From Chitinophagales bacterium (lineage in GTDB: Bacteria; Bacteroidota; Bacteroidia; Chitinophagales; UBA8649): DNA of 14,921 nt. The stretch's first letter is position 1. Each line of letters begins with the position of its first letter. The stretch is taken from assembly GCA_016777395.1 (NCBI GenBank), contig JADHRO010000024.1, forward strand, positions 1 to 14,921, in the 5' to 3' direction. Positions 7,768-14,679 of this stretch are shown one piece after another. The notes under the pieces are model-generated. The model had not been told where the DNA came from. It did no database searches and saw only the letters and a program-made list of their open reading frames with translations. Made by a program: the position numbers and the translations under genes.

Positions 7768-7806
7768 AAATATACTAAATGCAACTGAGTTGCATTTAGT
7801 ATATTT
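7768..7806. promoter_or_regulatory. Perfect 39-bp palindrome, candidate Zur operator
   Basis: The 19-base arm AAATATACTAAATGCAACT (7768-7786) is followed by a single G (7787) and its exact reverse complement (7788-7806). The core ATGCAACTGAGTTGCAT has the single-centre inverted-repeat geometry of Fur/Zur-family boxes. It ends 16 bases before the ATG of the ZigA-type GTPase and overlaps a TATATTTA that could be that gene's -7 box, so a bound dimer would block transcription. It also lies 49 bases upstream of the divergent membrane-protein gene and could control both. Regulation by Zur is inferred from position and family, not from a known Bacteroidota consensus. A hairpin in RNA is another possibility. 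Confidence 0.75.
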
Positions 7807-7855
7807 TAAATTTTGTAAAACTTTCATTACTTTGTGAGAAAATAACTTATTCAAT

Positions 7856-8314
7856 ATGGAACTACTAATTATAGCAATCATCATTACCTGTATAAGCATA
7901 TATGGTACTATCAAACTAAAAAGGTTTTATTTTATGCTCGGATATTTTTTATTCTCAATCCTTGCGATAACTTCTCTAATTCCAAATTTTAATGATGACC
8001 CCATGCTAACTATAACATCACTAGCCCTATTTATGGTCTTAGGTATCATTTCATTCCCAGCCAAAAAGAATATTGCTGATTACGATATTAATAGCGAGGC
8101 CATGCCGATAATAAAATCATTCATGCTTAAAACACTTCTTTCATTATGTGTAATTAATGTATTGGCAGTTTTTATGGTTAAAATTGACCCAAATATGCCT
8201 GAAGGAATAACTGAAAGTATGAGACTTTACCCAATGATTATGCACGCTATTTTGGCAATTCTTCCGATTATAGTGCTAATTAGAATGTCGTCTAAAATGA
8301 AAGCAACTAAATAA
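7856..8314 (+). CDS. Small integral membrane protein of unknown function
   Basis: This 152-residue protein consists mostly of hydrophobic helices, at about 2-18, 24-43, 51-68, 88-109 and 124-144. They are joined by short loops, one of which is more polar (KKNIADYDINSEAMP, 70-84). There is no His- or Cys-rich metal motif and no family I recognise. It is transcribed divergently from the ZigA-type GTPase across the 39-bp palindrome, so shared regulation, and perhaps a role in metal or envelope homeostasis, is conceivable. That rests on position alone. A TTACTTTG at 7827-7834 resembles a -7 box with one mismatch. The gene is followed by a strong terminator, so it is a single-gene transcript. Confidence 0.8.
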   Translation: MELLIIAIIITCISIYGTIKLKRFYFMLGYFLFSILAITSLIPNFNDDPMLTITSLALFMVLGIISFPAKKNIADYDINSEAMPIIKSFMLKTLLSLCVINVLAVFMVKIDPNMPEGITESMRLYPMIMHAILAILPIIVLIRMSSKMKATK

Positions 8315-8350
8315 TTTAAAATATGTACCACAAGGTCCATGAAAAATATA

Positions 8351-8376
8351 CCCACTCTTCACAGAGTGGGTTTTTT
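8351..8376. terminator. Rho-independent terminator between the membrane protein and msrA
   Basis: CCCACTC (8351-8357), loop TTCACA, GAGTGGG (8364-8370) and then six T bases make a classic terminator for the plus-strand gene. The minus strand also carries an A/T-rich tail (TATATTTTTC), so it can serve msrA as well. The 7-bp stem is the same as in the terminator behind tmRNA. Confidence 0.9.
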
Positions 8377-8400
8377 ATTTTATTGAATAGCATTATTTTG

Positions 8401-9006
8401 CTATTTTAACTTCTCCTTAAATACCTTTCTGAACTTTTCCAACTTTGGTGTAATCACCATACTACAGTATGGATTGTTGTTGCCATTTAGGGAATAGTAG
8501 TCTTGATGATAATTCTCCGCAACATAAAATTTACTTGCCGCTGAAATTTCAGTAACTATTGGATCCTCCCAAACTTTCGCAATATTTAATGCTCGCTTCA
8601 CTTTCAAGGCAGTTTCCTTTTGCTCGTTAGATAAATAGTATATAGCTGATCGGTATTGAGTTCCCACATCATTTCCTTGTCGATTGAGAGTTGTTGGATT
8701 ATGCACTTGAAAAAACACCTCTAAAATTTCTGCCAAACTGATTACCGTATTATCGAATTCTACCGCTATTACTTCAGCATGTCCTGTTAGACCTGAACAA
8801 ACCTCTTTGTAACTAGGATTTTTTGTGAGCCCGCCCATATATCCTGATGTGGCCGAAATAACACCATCTAATTCCTGATAAACAGCTTCCACGCACCAGA
8901 AGCAGCCTGCCCCCAATGTAATTTTTTCAATATTTTGCCCTTCTTGCATAGCGTTTAAATTTAGACTAATTATGGAAAATATAAGCACGAAAAATTGACT
9001 TTTCAT
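8401..9006 (-). CDS. msrA: Exported peptide-methionine (S)-S-oxide reductase
   Basis: This enzyme reduces methionine-S-sulfoxide in oxidised proteins. The 201-residue protein has the MsrA hallmark GCFWC at 34-38, with Cys35 as the nucleophile, then GYMGG (55-59), GHAEV (75-79), the GTQYRS block at 115-120 and NYHQDYY (165-171). Cys181 in NPYCSMVI is the likely resolving residue. Residues 1-19 (MKSQFFVLIFSIISLNLNA) form a signal peptide, so this copy works outside the cytoplasm, probably in the periplasm. No MsrB domain is fused or adjacent. It diverges from the Omp85-like gene with a 64-base gap, and both products act in the envelope. Confidence 0.95.
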   Translation of the reverse strand: MKSQFFVLIFSIISLNLNAMQEGQNIEKITLGAGCFWCVEAVYQELDGVISATSGYMGGLTKNPSYKEVCSGLTGHAEVIAVEFDNTVISLAEILEVFFQVHNPTTLNRQGNDVGTQYRSAIYYLSNEQKETALKVKRALNIAKVWEDPIVTEISAASKFYVAENYHQDYYSLNGNNNPYCSMVITPKLEKFRKVFKEKLK

Positions 9007-9070
9007 AAGCGATTATTTGAAATGAGAACATAGGATAATAGCAATAAGTTCATTACTTTTAACTGTTCAA

Positions 9071-10843
9071 GTGAAAACCAAATACCTCCTTCTGTTTCTT
9101 ATGCTCATGTCTCTTGCTTATGCCCAAGAGGAAATGGAAACGATTTCCGTGGATTCATTCGAGATTGAACCCTTTCAAAACCTAGATGAAAAAAAAGAAC
9201 GATTTATCGATTATTTCTACTTAATGCCTAAGGCAGTGAGAGACTATACCCCTAGTAATTTTTTCGAAAAATTTAAAGATGTAGAGATTAATAGTATCGA
9301 GGTTTTTATTGTAGATAGATTTGACGATCCCGTTTATGCTCAGGAAGACATAAAAAATGCTGTTATTGTTGGAAACAAACGAAGCAAACAGAGTGCAGTC
9401 TTAATAAAAAAGCAACTTTTGTTTGATACTGGTGACAAAGTAGACCCTATGTTAATCGCAGATACAGAAAGGAATATTAGAGAGAATACCGTATACAAAG
9501 ATGCGGTTATTATCATTGAGCCAAGCCCGCACATTTCGGGCGTAGATGTTAAAGTTTACGTTCACGACAATAGGCATTGGAAGGCTATATTTGGAGGTAC
9601 ACCTAGATCATTAACTTTAGGAGGGTCTTTCCTTGATTTTTTTGGAGTCTCTCAAAGAATTGAGTTTTTTGGAACGGGGTTGATTGACCCGAGGAACCCT
9701 TACAATATTGGAGTAAACTACAATGTGAAAAATATAGCTCGTTCACAAATAGGGCTTACCTTAGATTACAATAAACAAAATCTAAGTGAAGGTTATGGTT
9801 TTACCTTAAAACGAAAATTCTTTGCTTACAATACCAAATGGGCAGGAAAACTTCAATTTTCCAACAATGCACGAAAAATAGAAACCAACGAAATTTCGAA
9901 TGATTATAACAATCGATATCTGAATGCAGACGTTTGGCTTGGGCGATCCTATGGTCTGAAGAATTTAAATCAAAAACATCCTAACTTACGGATGATTTTT
10001 TCAGTACGCGGAGTTATCAATAATCACTATGTTATTCCTAAAAATCAACCCTTTCAAAATTTTGTAAACAAGCAAATTTATCTGGGAAGTATTGGCCTAG
10101 CCAATCGAGATTGGTATGGATTTGAAGAACTTTATAAGTTCAGGCAATTTGATTATGTTCCCAAAGGATTTAACCTAGCTTATATTGGAGGATACGAGCT
10201 AAATGGTATTCTTGGAGGTCGATTTTACAATGGTTTTACTGTCAATTATAACAAACAGTATCCAAAATTTGGTTTCCTTCAAAATGAGTTTAAAATAGGA
10301 AGTTTTCTTCGTGAAAAATCCTTAGAGCAAATTACCTTTCAAAGTAAAATATCCTATTTCACCAACCGTGCCTCCATAGGAAAGCTAGGATTCAGGCAAT
10401 TCATTTCAAGTAATACAACCTTAAGTTTTAATCGGCCTATATCTGAATTCTATAACATAGGAAATAGTGCCATTCGGGGTTTTGATTCACAACGATTAAT
10501 CGGAACAAAAAGCTTTGTTCTTAATATAGAATCCGTATTCTACACCCCTATCGATTGGTGGACTAGCACAGGCAACTTTTTCTTTTTTGCTGATTTGGGA
10601 GTATTAGGAAGAAGCAATAGAGACTTTCTTTTTAACAACACTATTTATCAAGGTTATGGAGGTGGAATACGCTTCCAAAACCTTATTTTAGGTATTGCAT
10701 ACATGGAGATATCCTTGGGGTACTATCCGAACGGATATTTGGTCAATGAAAGAGATTTTGGATACCAAATTGGAGCTACACCCCCTCGACAAATCAGCAC
10801 AAACAATTCCTTTAACCCCGGAATTCTTAATGACATTTACTAA
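9071..10843 (+). CDS. Omp85-superfamily outer-membrane protein (BamA/TamA-like)
   Basis: This 590-residue protein has a Sec signal (MKTKYLLLFLMLMSLAYA, mature Gln19) and one recognisable POTRA-like domain at about 95-168 (KQLLFDTGDKVDP...VKVYVHD). A beta-barrel fills the rest, with alternating hydrophobic/aromatic strands and many Tyr and Phe. IRGF at 468-471 matches the conserved RGF/Y of the loop-6 motif that lies inside Omp85 barrels. It is too short, with too few POTRA domains, to be the essential BamA. Related proteins in Bacteroidota are annotated as BamA/TamA-family or surface-antigen proteins of unknown substrate. The start is GTG at 9071; it is chosen because it leads straight into the signal peptide and no ATG precedes it. 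It converges on the receiver operon with a one-base gap and no visible terminator. Confidence 0.82.
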   Translation: MKTKYLLLFLMLMSLAYAQEEMETISVDSFEIEPFQNLDEKKERFIDYFYLMPKAVRDYTPSNFFEKFKDVEINSIEVFIVDRFDDPVYAQEDIKNAVIVGNKRSKQSAVLIKKQLLFDTGDKVDPMLIADTERNIRENTVYKDAVIIIEPSPHISGVDVKVYVHDNRHWKAIFGGTPRSLTLGGSFLDFFGVSQRIEFFGTGLIDPRNPYNIGVNYNVKNIARSQIGLTLDYNKQNLSEGYGFTLKRKFFAYNTKWAGKLQFSNNARKIETNEISNDYNNRYLNADVWLGRSYGLKNLNQKHPNLRMIFSVRGVINNHYVIPKNQPFQNFVNKQIYLGSIGLANRDWYGFEELYKFRQFDYVPKGFNLAYIGGYELNGILGGRFYNGFTVNYNKQYPKFGFLQNEFKIGSFLREKSLEQITFQSKISYFTNRASIGKLGFRQFISSNTTLSFNRPISEFYNIGNSAIRGFDSQRLIGTKSFVLNIESVFYTPIDWWTSTGNFFFFADLGVLGRSNRDFLFNNTIYQGYGGGIRFQNLILGIAYMEISLGYYPNGYLVNERDFGYQIGATPPRQISTNNSFNPGILNDIY

Positions 10844-10844
10844 T

Positions 10845-11564
10845 CTATTGAGAAATAGTTATGACAATCTGCTCATTGAACTCCTCAGGTTTACTCACCC
10901 GTAACTTCAAATCCTTTCCGTTAACAAGGGCAGTGAATTCATCCACTGCATTGGCACCAGCAGTTTGAATGGCATTTAAAATTTGCTGATTATTATCCAA
11001 AACAGCCATTAACTCCTCCAAGGTATCCACGGTTTCTCTTTCAGTCTGAAAAAATGGTTGGAAACGTTTAGAAGTATATACCAATGATTTTGATTTATCA
11101 ATAATGATAATAAGCATATTATTCATTATCTCGAGAGTTTCAAGACCTTTTCCATATATTTTGACTAGTCGTCTTAATTTAGCTCTTTCGAAGGCAAACT
11201 TAATTGAGCTATCCAAAGATTTACTATCAATACGGCCTTTGACTAAGAAGTCTTGAGCGCCATACTTAACCGATTCTAGACCAATTCTTTCATCTGACAG
11301 ACCAGTTAAAACGATAAACACATCATTGGGAAACTTCTCAACAGAATTTTGTAAGGTAATTATACCTTGAGAATCAGGTAGATGTAAATCAAGTAAGATA
11401 ACATCAAAAGATTCTCGTTCTATTTTGTAATGCGCATCCGTAAGGTTATCGACACTCTGAATTTCATAATTGTCCGGATCTAACTCTTCCAAATAAAACT
11501 TGATGAGAAATACATCTCCTGGAGTATCCTCTACTACTAATATTTTGATACCATTAGCACTCAT
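10845..11564 (-). CDS. Response-regulator receiver protein with C-terminal PAS-like region
   Basis: This 239-residue protein begins with a receiver domain at about 5-125. The acidic pocket is Glu12/Asp13 (VEDTPGD), the phosphoacceptor Asp59 (ILLDLHLPDS), the switch Thr87 and Lys109. The domain ends in the SIKFAFERAKLRR helix that commonly leads into PAS or kinase modules. Residues of about 140-239 (MLIIIIDKSKSLVYTSKRFQ...LRVSKPEEF) look like a PAS-type sensor fold, though this is a weak call. There is no histidine kinase, DNA-binding, GGDEF or EAL domain. The frame reaches a TTG at 11621, but the ATG at 11564 starts exactly at the receiver and overlaps the upstream receiver gene by 11 bases, pointing to translational coupling. 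Confidence 0.85.
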   Translation of the reverse strand: MSANGIKILVVEDTPGDVFLIKFYLEELDPDNYEIQSVDNLTDAHYKIERESFDVILLDLHLPDSQGIITLQNSVEKFPNDVFIVLTGLSDERIGLESVKYGAQDFLVKGRIDSKSLDSSIKFAFERAKLRRLVKIYGKGLETLEIMNNMLIIIIDKSKSLVYTSKRFQPFFQTERETVDTLEELMAVLDNNQQILNAIQTAGANAVDEFTALVNGKDLKLRVSKPEEFNEQIVITISQ

Positions 11565-11997
11565 TTCCAATACACTTTGCGGTTTCAAACCAAAAATCGA
11601 AAGTTTTTTGAACAACCTCAATATATTTCTTGTGACCTGTAGGTTTTACAATCACACATTTAGCTCCTTCCCTAATTGCTTCAACCACATCTGAATCTAA
11701 ACTTGACGAAGTCATGACAATAATTGGTGTAAAACAACAAACTTTATCTTTTCTCAACTTTTTTAAAACTTCAATTCCACTATATCCTGGCATATTCAGA
11801 TCGAGTAAAATTAAATTGGGCATCAAATCTTTATCTTCTTTTGATCTCCTGACTAGTTCTTTTACCGCATACACACTATCATCAAAGGATTCTAATAAAA
11901 TAGATCGACCACTTTTATCAATGGCACTTCCAAGCAGTATAGGCTCTGCTGGACTATCATCAATGAGAATAATTCTATTTTTTTTAGAGGTCATCAT
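11554..11997 (-). CDS. Single-domain response regulator (CheY/Rcp1-like)
   Basis: This 147-residue protein is just a receiver: Asp13/Asp14 (LIDDSPAE), phosphoacceptor Asp66 (ILLDLNMPG), Thr96 and Lys118 (VKPTG). The spacing and the insertion before the phosphoacceptor strand resemble stand-alone receivers that work with phytochrome-type or hybrid kinases. Output must pass through a protein partner, since no effector domain exists. An upstream ATG at 12042 is in frame, but it would add a Cys/aromatic-rich stretch (YTPYCVFCYFWLSF) that is not part of the domain. A -7-like TATTTTTG lies between the two starts, so the ATG at 11997 (or the next codon, 11994) is favoured. Its stop overlaps the start of the second receiver gene by 11 bases. 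Confidence 0.87.
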   Translation of the reverse strand: MMTSKKNRIILIDDSPAEPILLGSAIDKSGRSILLESFDDSVYAVKELVRRSKEDKDLMPNLILLDLNMPGYSGIEVLKKLRKDKVCCFTPIIVMTSSSLDSDVVEAIREGAKCVIVKPTGHKKYIEVVQKTFDFWFETAKCIGNEC

Positions 11998-12007
11998 AAA
12001 ACTTAAC

Positions 12008-12015
12008 CAAAAATA
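12008..12015 (-). promoter_or_regulatory. Candidate -7 box for the receiver operon
   Basis: The minus strand reads TATTTTTG, an exact TAnnTTTG match, 10 bases before the ATG at 11997. It would give a very short leader and supports that start over the one at 12042. No -33 TTG is seen at the usual distance. Confidence 0.35.
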
Positions 12016-12119
12016 GCAAAATACACAATAAGGTGTGTACATTAAGAAGAAGAAATTAAAAGTATTCTTTTATGAAATATGTAATTTTAGTTTCTCAAAC
12101 AAAACATAAACCAATATTA

Positions 12120-13970
12120 ATGGCACAAGAAGTACAATATAATGAAGATAATATTCGCTCGCTTGACTGGAAAGAACACATGCGCTTGCGTCCGGGTATG
12201 TATATTGGAAAAACCGGAGATGGTTCTTCCCAAGATGATGGTATTTATATCTTGGTAAAGGAAGTCATCGATAACTGTATCGATGAGTTTGTTATGGGAT
12301 ATGGTAAAAAAGTAGATGTCAAGGTTGAAGAAAAAAAAGTATACATAAGGGATTACGGTCGGGGCATACCCTTAGGAAAAGTAGTAGATGCCGTTTCAAA
12401 AATTAACACTGGCGGAAAATATGATTCCAAAGCCTTTAAGAAATCTGTCGGACTGAATGGAGTAGGAACTAAAGCAGTCAATGCACTTTCCATTTACTTC
12501 AGAGTCGAAGCAGTTCGGGAAGGAAAAAAGAAGATTGCCATTTTTGAACAGGGTAATTTAATAGAGGAACGTGATGAAAAAACAAGTGAAGCGAATGGCA
12601 CCTTCATTGAATTTGTTCCAGATGAAATCATTTTCAAAAAATATAAATTCATTCCAGATTATTTAGAGAATCAAATCTGGAATTACGCTTATCTAAATAG
12701 CGGATTAACCGTAAACTACAATGGGCAAAAATTTCTTTCAAAAAATGGTTTAAAGGATCTACTGTTAAGAAAAACAAATGAACAGACCGTTCGATATCCT
12801 GTCATCCATTTTAAGTCGGAGGACATAGAATTTTCTTTGGTACATGATAATCACTATGGAGAGGAGTATTATAGTTACGTTAATGGGCAGCATACCGTGC
12901 AAGGGGGTACACACCTCAATGCCTTCAAGGAGGCTATTGTAAAAACTACGCGTGAGTTTTATGGGAAGAATTTTGACTCTCAAGATATTCGCGCCTCTAT
13001 AGTAGCTGCGATAAGTATAAGGATGCAAGACCCTATATTTGAAAGTCAGACTAAGACTAAGTTAGGCTCAAATAACTTGAATGAAAAAACCAGTATGCGT
13101 TTATTTGTTGGTGACTATGTAAAGAAGCACCTTGATAATTTTTTACATCGCAACGCAGAAACAGCTGAGAGGTTGCTAAAGAAAATACAGCAAAGTGAGC
13201 GCGAGCGCAAAGACATGGCAGGTGTTAAAAAAATTGCCAAAGAGCGTGCTAAAAAAGCCAATCTCCACAACAAAAAATTACGTGATTGTCGATTTCATTT
13301 TTCAGATAAAAAGAACAACAGGCATCTGGATACTACCGTTTTTATAACAGAAGGTGATTCAGCAAGTGGTTCTATTACAAAAGCCAGGGATGTAGAAACT
13401 CAGGCTGTTTTCAGTTTGCGAGGTAAACCCCTTAATACTTTTGGGCTCAAAAAGAAAATAGTATACGAAAATGAGGAATTCAATTTACTTCAACATGCAC
13501 TAAACATTGAAGAGGGCTTGGATGATTTACGATACAATAATGTCGTTATTGCAACAGATGCGGATGTTGATGGTATGCATATTCGTCTGTTGTTGTTAAC
13601 CTTTTTTTTACAATTCTTTCCAGACCTTGTGAAGGAAGGTCATGTTAAAGTTCTTGAAACTCCGCTGTTTAGAGTTAGAGATAAAAAACAAACTTTTTAT
13701 TGCTATAGCGAAGAGGAAAAACAAGCGGCTATTGTTGCTTTAAGAGGTAAACCTGAAATAACCCGATTTAAGGGTTTGGGTGAAATCTCACCGGATGAAT
13801 TTGAGGACTTTATTGGTGACAATATTCGTTTATCTCCTGTAATTCTGGGTAAGGACAATTCGATTGAGGAAATTCTTGGTTATTACATGGGGAAAAATAC
13901 ACCACAGCGACAAGAATTTATTATTGATAATTTAAAAGTGGAAAAAGATTTAGAACAAGAGCACGCTTAA
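12120..13970 (+). CDS. parE: DNA topoisomerase IV subunit B (type IIA)
   Basis: This is the ATPase/TOPRIM subunit that, with ParC, decatenates daughter chromosomes. The 616-residue protein carries the GHKL ATP site: EVIDNCIDE (Glu48, Asn52), DYGRGIP (78-84) and GLNGVGTKAVNALS (111-124). The transducer has the QTKTKLG lysine loop (310-316). The TOPRIM domain has ITEGDSASG (Glu411) and ATDADVDG (Asp480, Asp482, Asp484), and the tail motif RFKGLGEISPDEF is at 549-561. N-terminus and length fit Bacteroidota ParE rather than GyrB. The frame is open from an ATG at 12072, but the 16 added residues are not part of the family; MAQEVQYNEDNIRSLDW at 12120 is the usual start. No parC lies directly downstream, although the pair is often adjacent in this phylum. 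GyrB is the main alternative. Confidence 0.9.
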   Translation: MAQEVQYNEDNIRSLDWKEHMRLRPGMYIGKTGDGSSQDDGIYILVKEVIDNCIDEFVMGYGKKVDVKVEEKKVYIRDYGRGIPLGKVVDAVSKINTGGKYDSKAFKKSVGLNGVGTKAVNALSIYFRVEAVREGKKKIAIFEQGNLIEERDEKTSEANGTFIEFVPDEIIFKKYKFIPDYLENQIWNYAYLNSGLTVNYNGQKFLSKNGLKDLLLRKTNEQTVRYPVIHFKSEDIEFSLVHDNHYGEEYYSYVNGQHTVQGGTHLNAFKEAIVKTTREFYGKNFDSQDIRASIVAAISIRMQDPIFESQTKTKLGSNNLNEKTSMRLFVGDYVKKHLDNFLHRNAETAERLLKKIQQSERERKDMAGVKKIAKERAKKANLHNKKLRDCRFHFSDKKNNRHLDTTVFITEGDSASGSITKARDVETQAVFSLRGKPLNTFGLKKKIVYENEEFNLLQHALNIEEGLDDLRYNNVVIATDADVDGMHIRLLLLTFFLQFFPDLVKEGHVKVLETPLFRVRDKKQTFYCYSEEEKQAAIVALRGKPEITRFKGLGEISPDEFEDFIGDNIRLSPVILGKDNSIEEILGYYMGKNTPQRQEFIIDNLKVEKDLEQEHA

Positions 13971-14002
13971 TGACTTGTAATTCATTGTCTTAACAATACA
14001 AC

Positions 14003-14587
14003 TTAATGAACCCTATCCCCTCTTAATTCCAAATTAGCAATTATCTCTGCTTCTGCTTCAAGATATTCTTCCCATCGCTTCATTACTTGTGCTTTAGGTG
14101 AAACAGATGTAGCAAGATCTAGAAAAAGTCGAAAATGTCCAGCCTCACTTATCATTAATTTTCGGTAGAACTCTTTCAATTCATCGTCTGCAATATCAAG
14201 AGATAGTAAGCGAAACCTTTCACAACTTCTAGCTTCAATCAATGCAGCAATCAATAAGCGTTCCACCAATTGATGATCTCTTGAACCCCCTTGAATAATA
14301 TTGCTTTGAAGCTGATTGACATATTCATCTCTTCGTTGTCTTCCGAGTGCCATGCCTCGCTTTTTAAGCTGATCAACCACCATTCTAAAGTGCCCCCACT
14401 CTTCGGTAACTATTGGCATCAAGGCATCCACCACATCTGCATACTCAGGGAACATTTGAATAATCGTTATGCAATTTGTGGCTGCTTTTTGTTCACAATA
14501 TGCATGATCAGTCAAGATTTCTTCAATATTCTTTTCTGCTAAATTCGCCCATCGCGGGTCGGTAGGAAGTTTTAATCCAGCTAACAT
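14003..14587 (-). CDS. miaE: tRNA-(ms2io6A)-hydroxylase
   Basis: MiaE is an oxygen-dependent diiron enzyme that hydroxylates the isopentenyl group of ms2i6A at position 37 of tRNAs reading UNN codons. The 194-residue helical protein holds the expected iron ligands in a ferritin-like four-helix pattern: Glu32 (AYCEQKA), Glu63 and His66 (EEWGHF), Glu118 (IEARSCERF), and Glu148 with His151 (SEAGHF). The start MLAGLKLPTDPRWANLAEKN is typical. It would need MiaA and MiaB products encoded elsewhere. It converges on parE with a 32-base gap, and a plausible promoter lies just upstream. Confidence 0.95.
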   Translation of the reverse strand: MLAGLKLPTDPRWANLAEKNIEEILTDHAYCEQKAATNCITIIQMFPEYADVVDALMPIVTEEWGHFRMVVDQLKKRGMALGRQRRDEYVNQLQSNIIQGGSRDHQLVERLLIAALIEARSCERFRLLSLDIADDELKEFYRKLMISEAGHFRLFLDLATSVSPKAQVMKRWEEYLEAEAEIIANLELRGDRVH

Positions 14588-14601
14588 GCTTTAGTTTTAT
14601 G

Positions 14602-14632
14602 CAAAGGTGGTAGTTTTCCTGATTAAAATCAA
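14602..14632 (-). promoter_or_regulatory. Candidate promoter for miaE
   Basis: On the minus strand a TTG (14632-14630) is followed by a 20-base spacer and CACCTTTG (14609-14602), which matches the Bacteroidota TTTG/TAnnTTTG promoter with one mismatch in the -7 box. Transcription would begin near 14597, about 10 bases before the ATG. This is the only candidate in the window with both elements at proper spacing. Confidence 0.5.
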
Positions 14633-14679
14633 TTAATTAATCAGTTAATGCTAAATTTGATTAAAGGAAAAAATATACA

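Noticed and set aside
7751..7784. N-terminal extension of the zinc GTPase from a TTG
   Set aside because: The added residues are not part of the family, the start codon is weak and it lies inside the palindrome. The ATG at 7751 gives the standard N-terminus.
10845..10858. Small hairpin CTATT-GAGA-AATAG at the convergent end of the Omp85 and receiver genes
   Set aside because: A five-pair, mostly A/T stem overlapping the stop codon of the receiver gene, with no T-run. It could easily arise by chance.
11998..12042. Longer start for the single-domain receiver
   Set aside because: The 15 extra residues precede the normal receiver start, look unlike the domain, and span a -7-like box.
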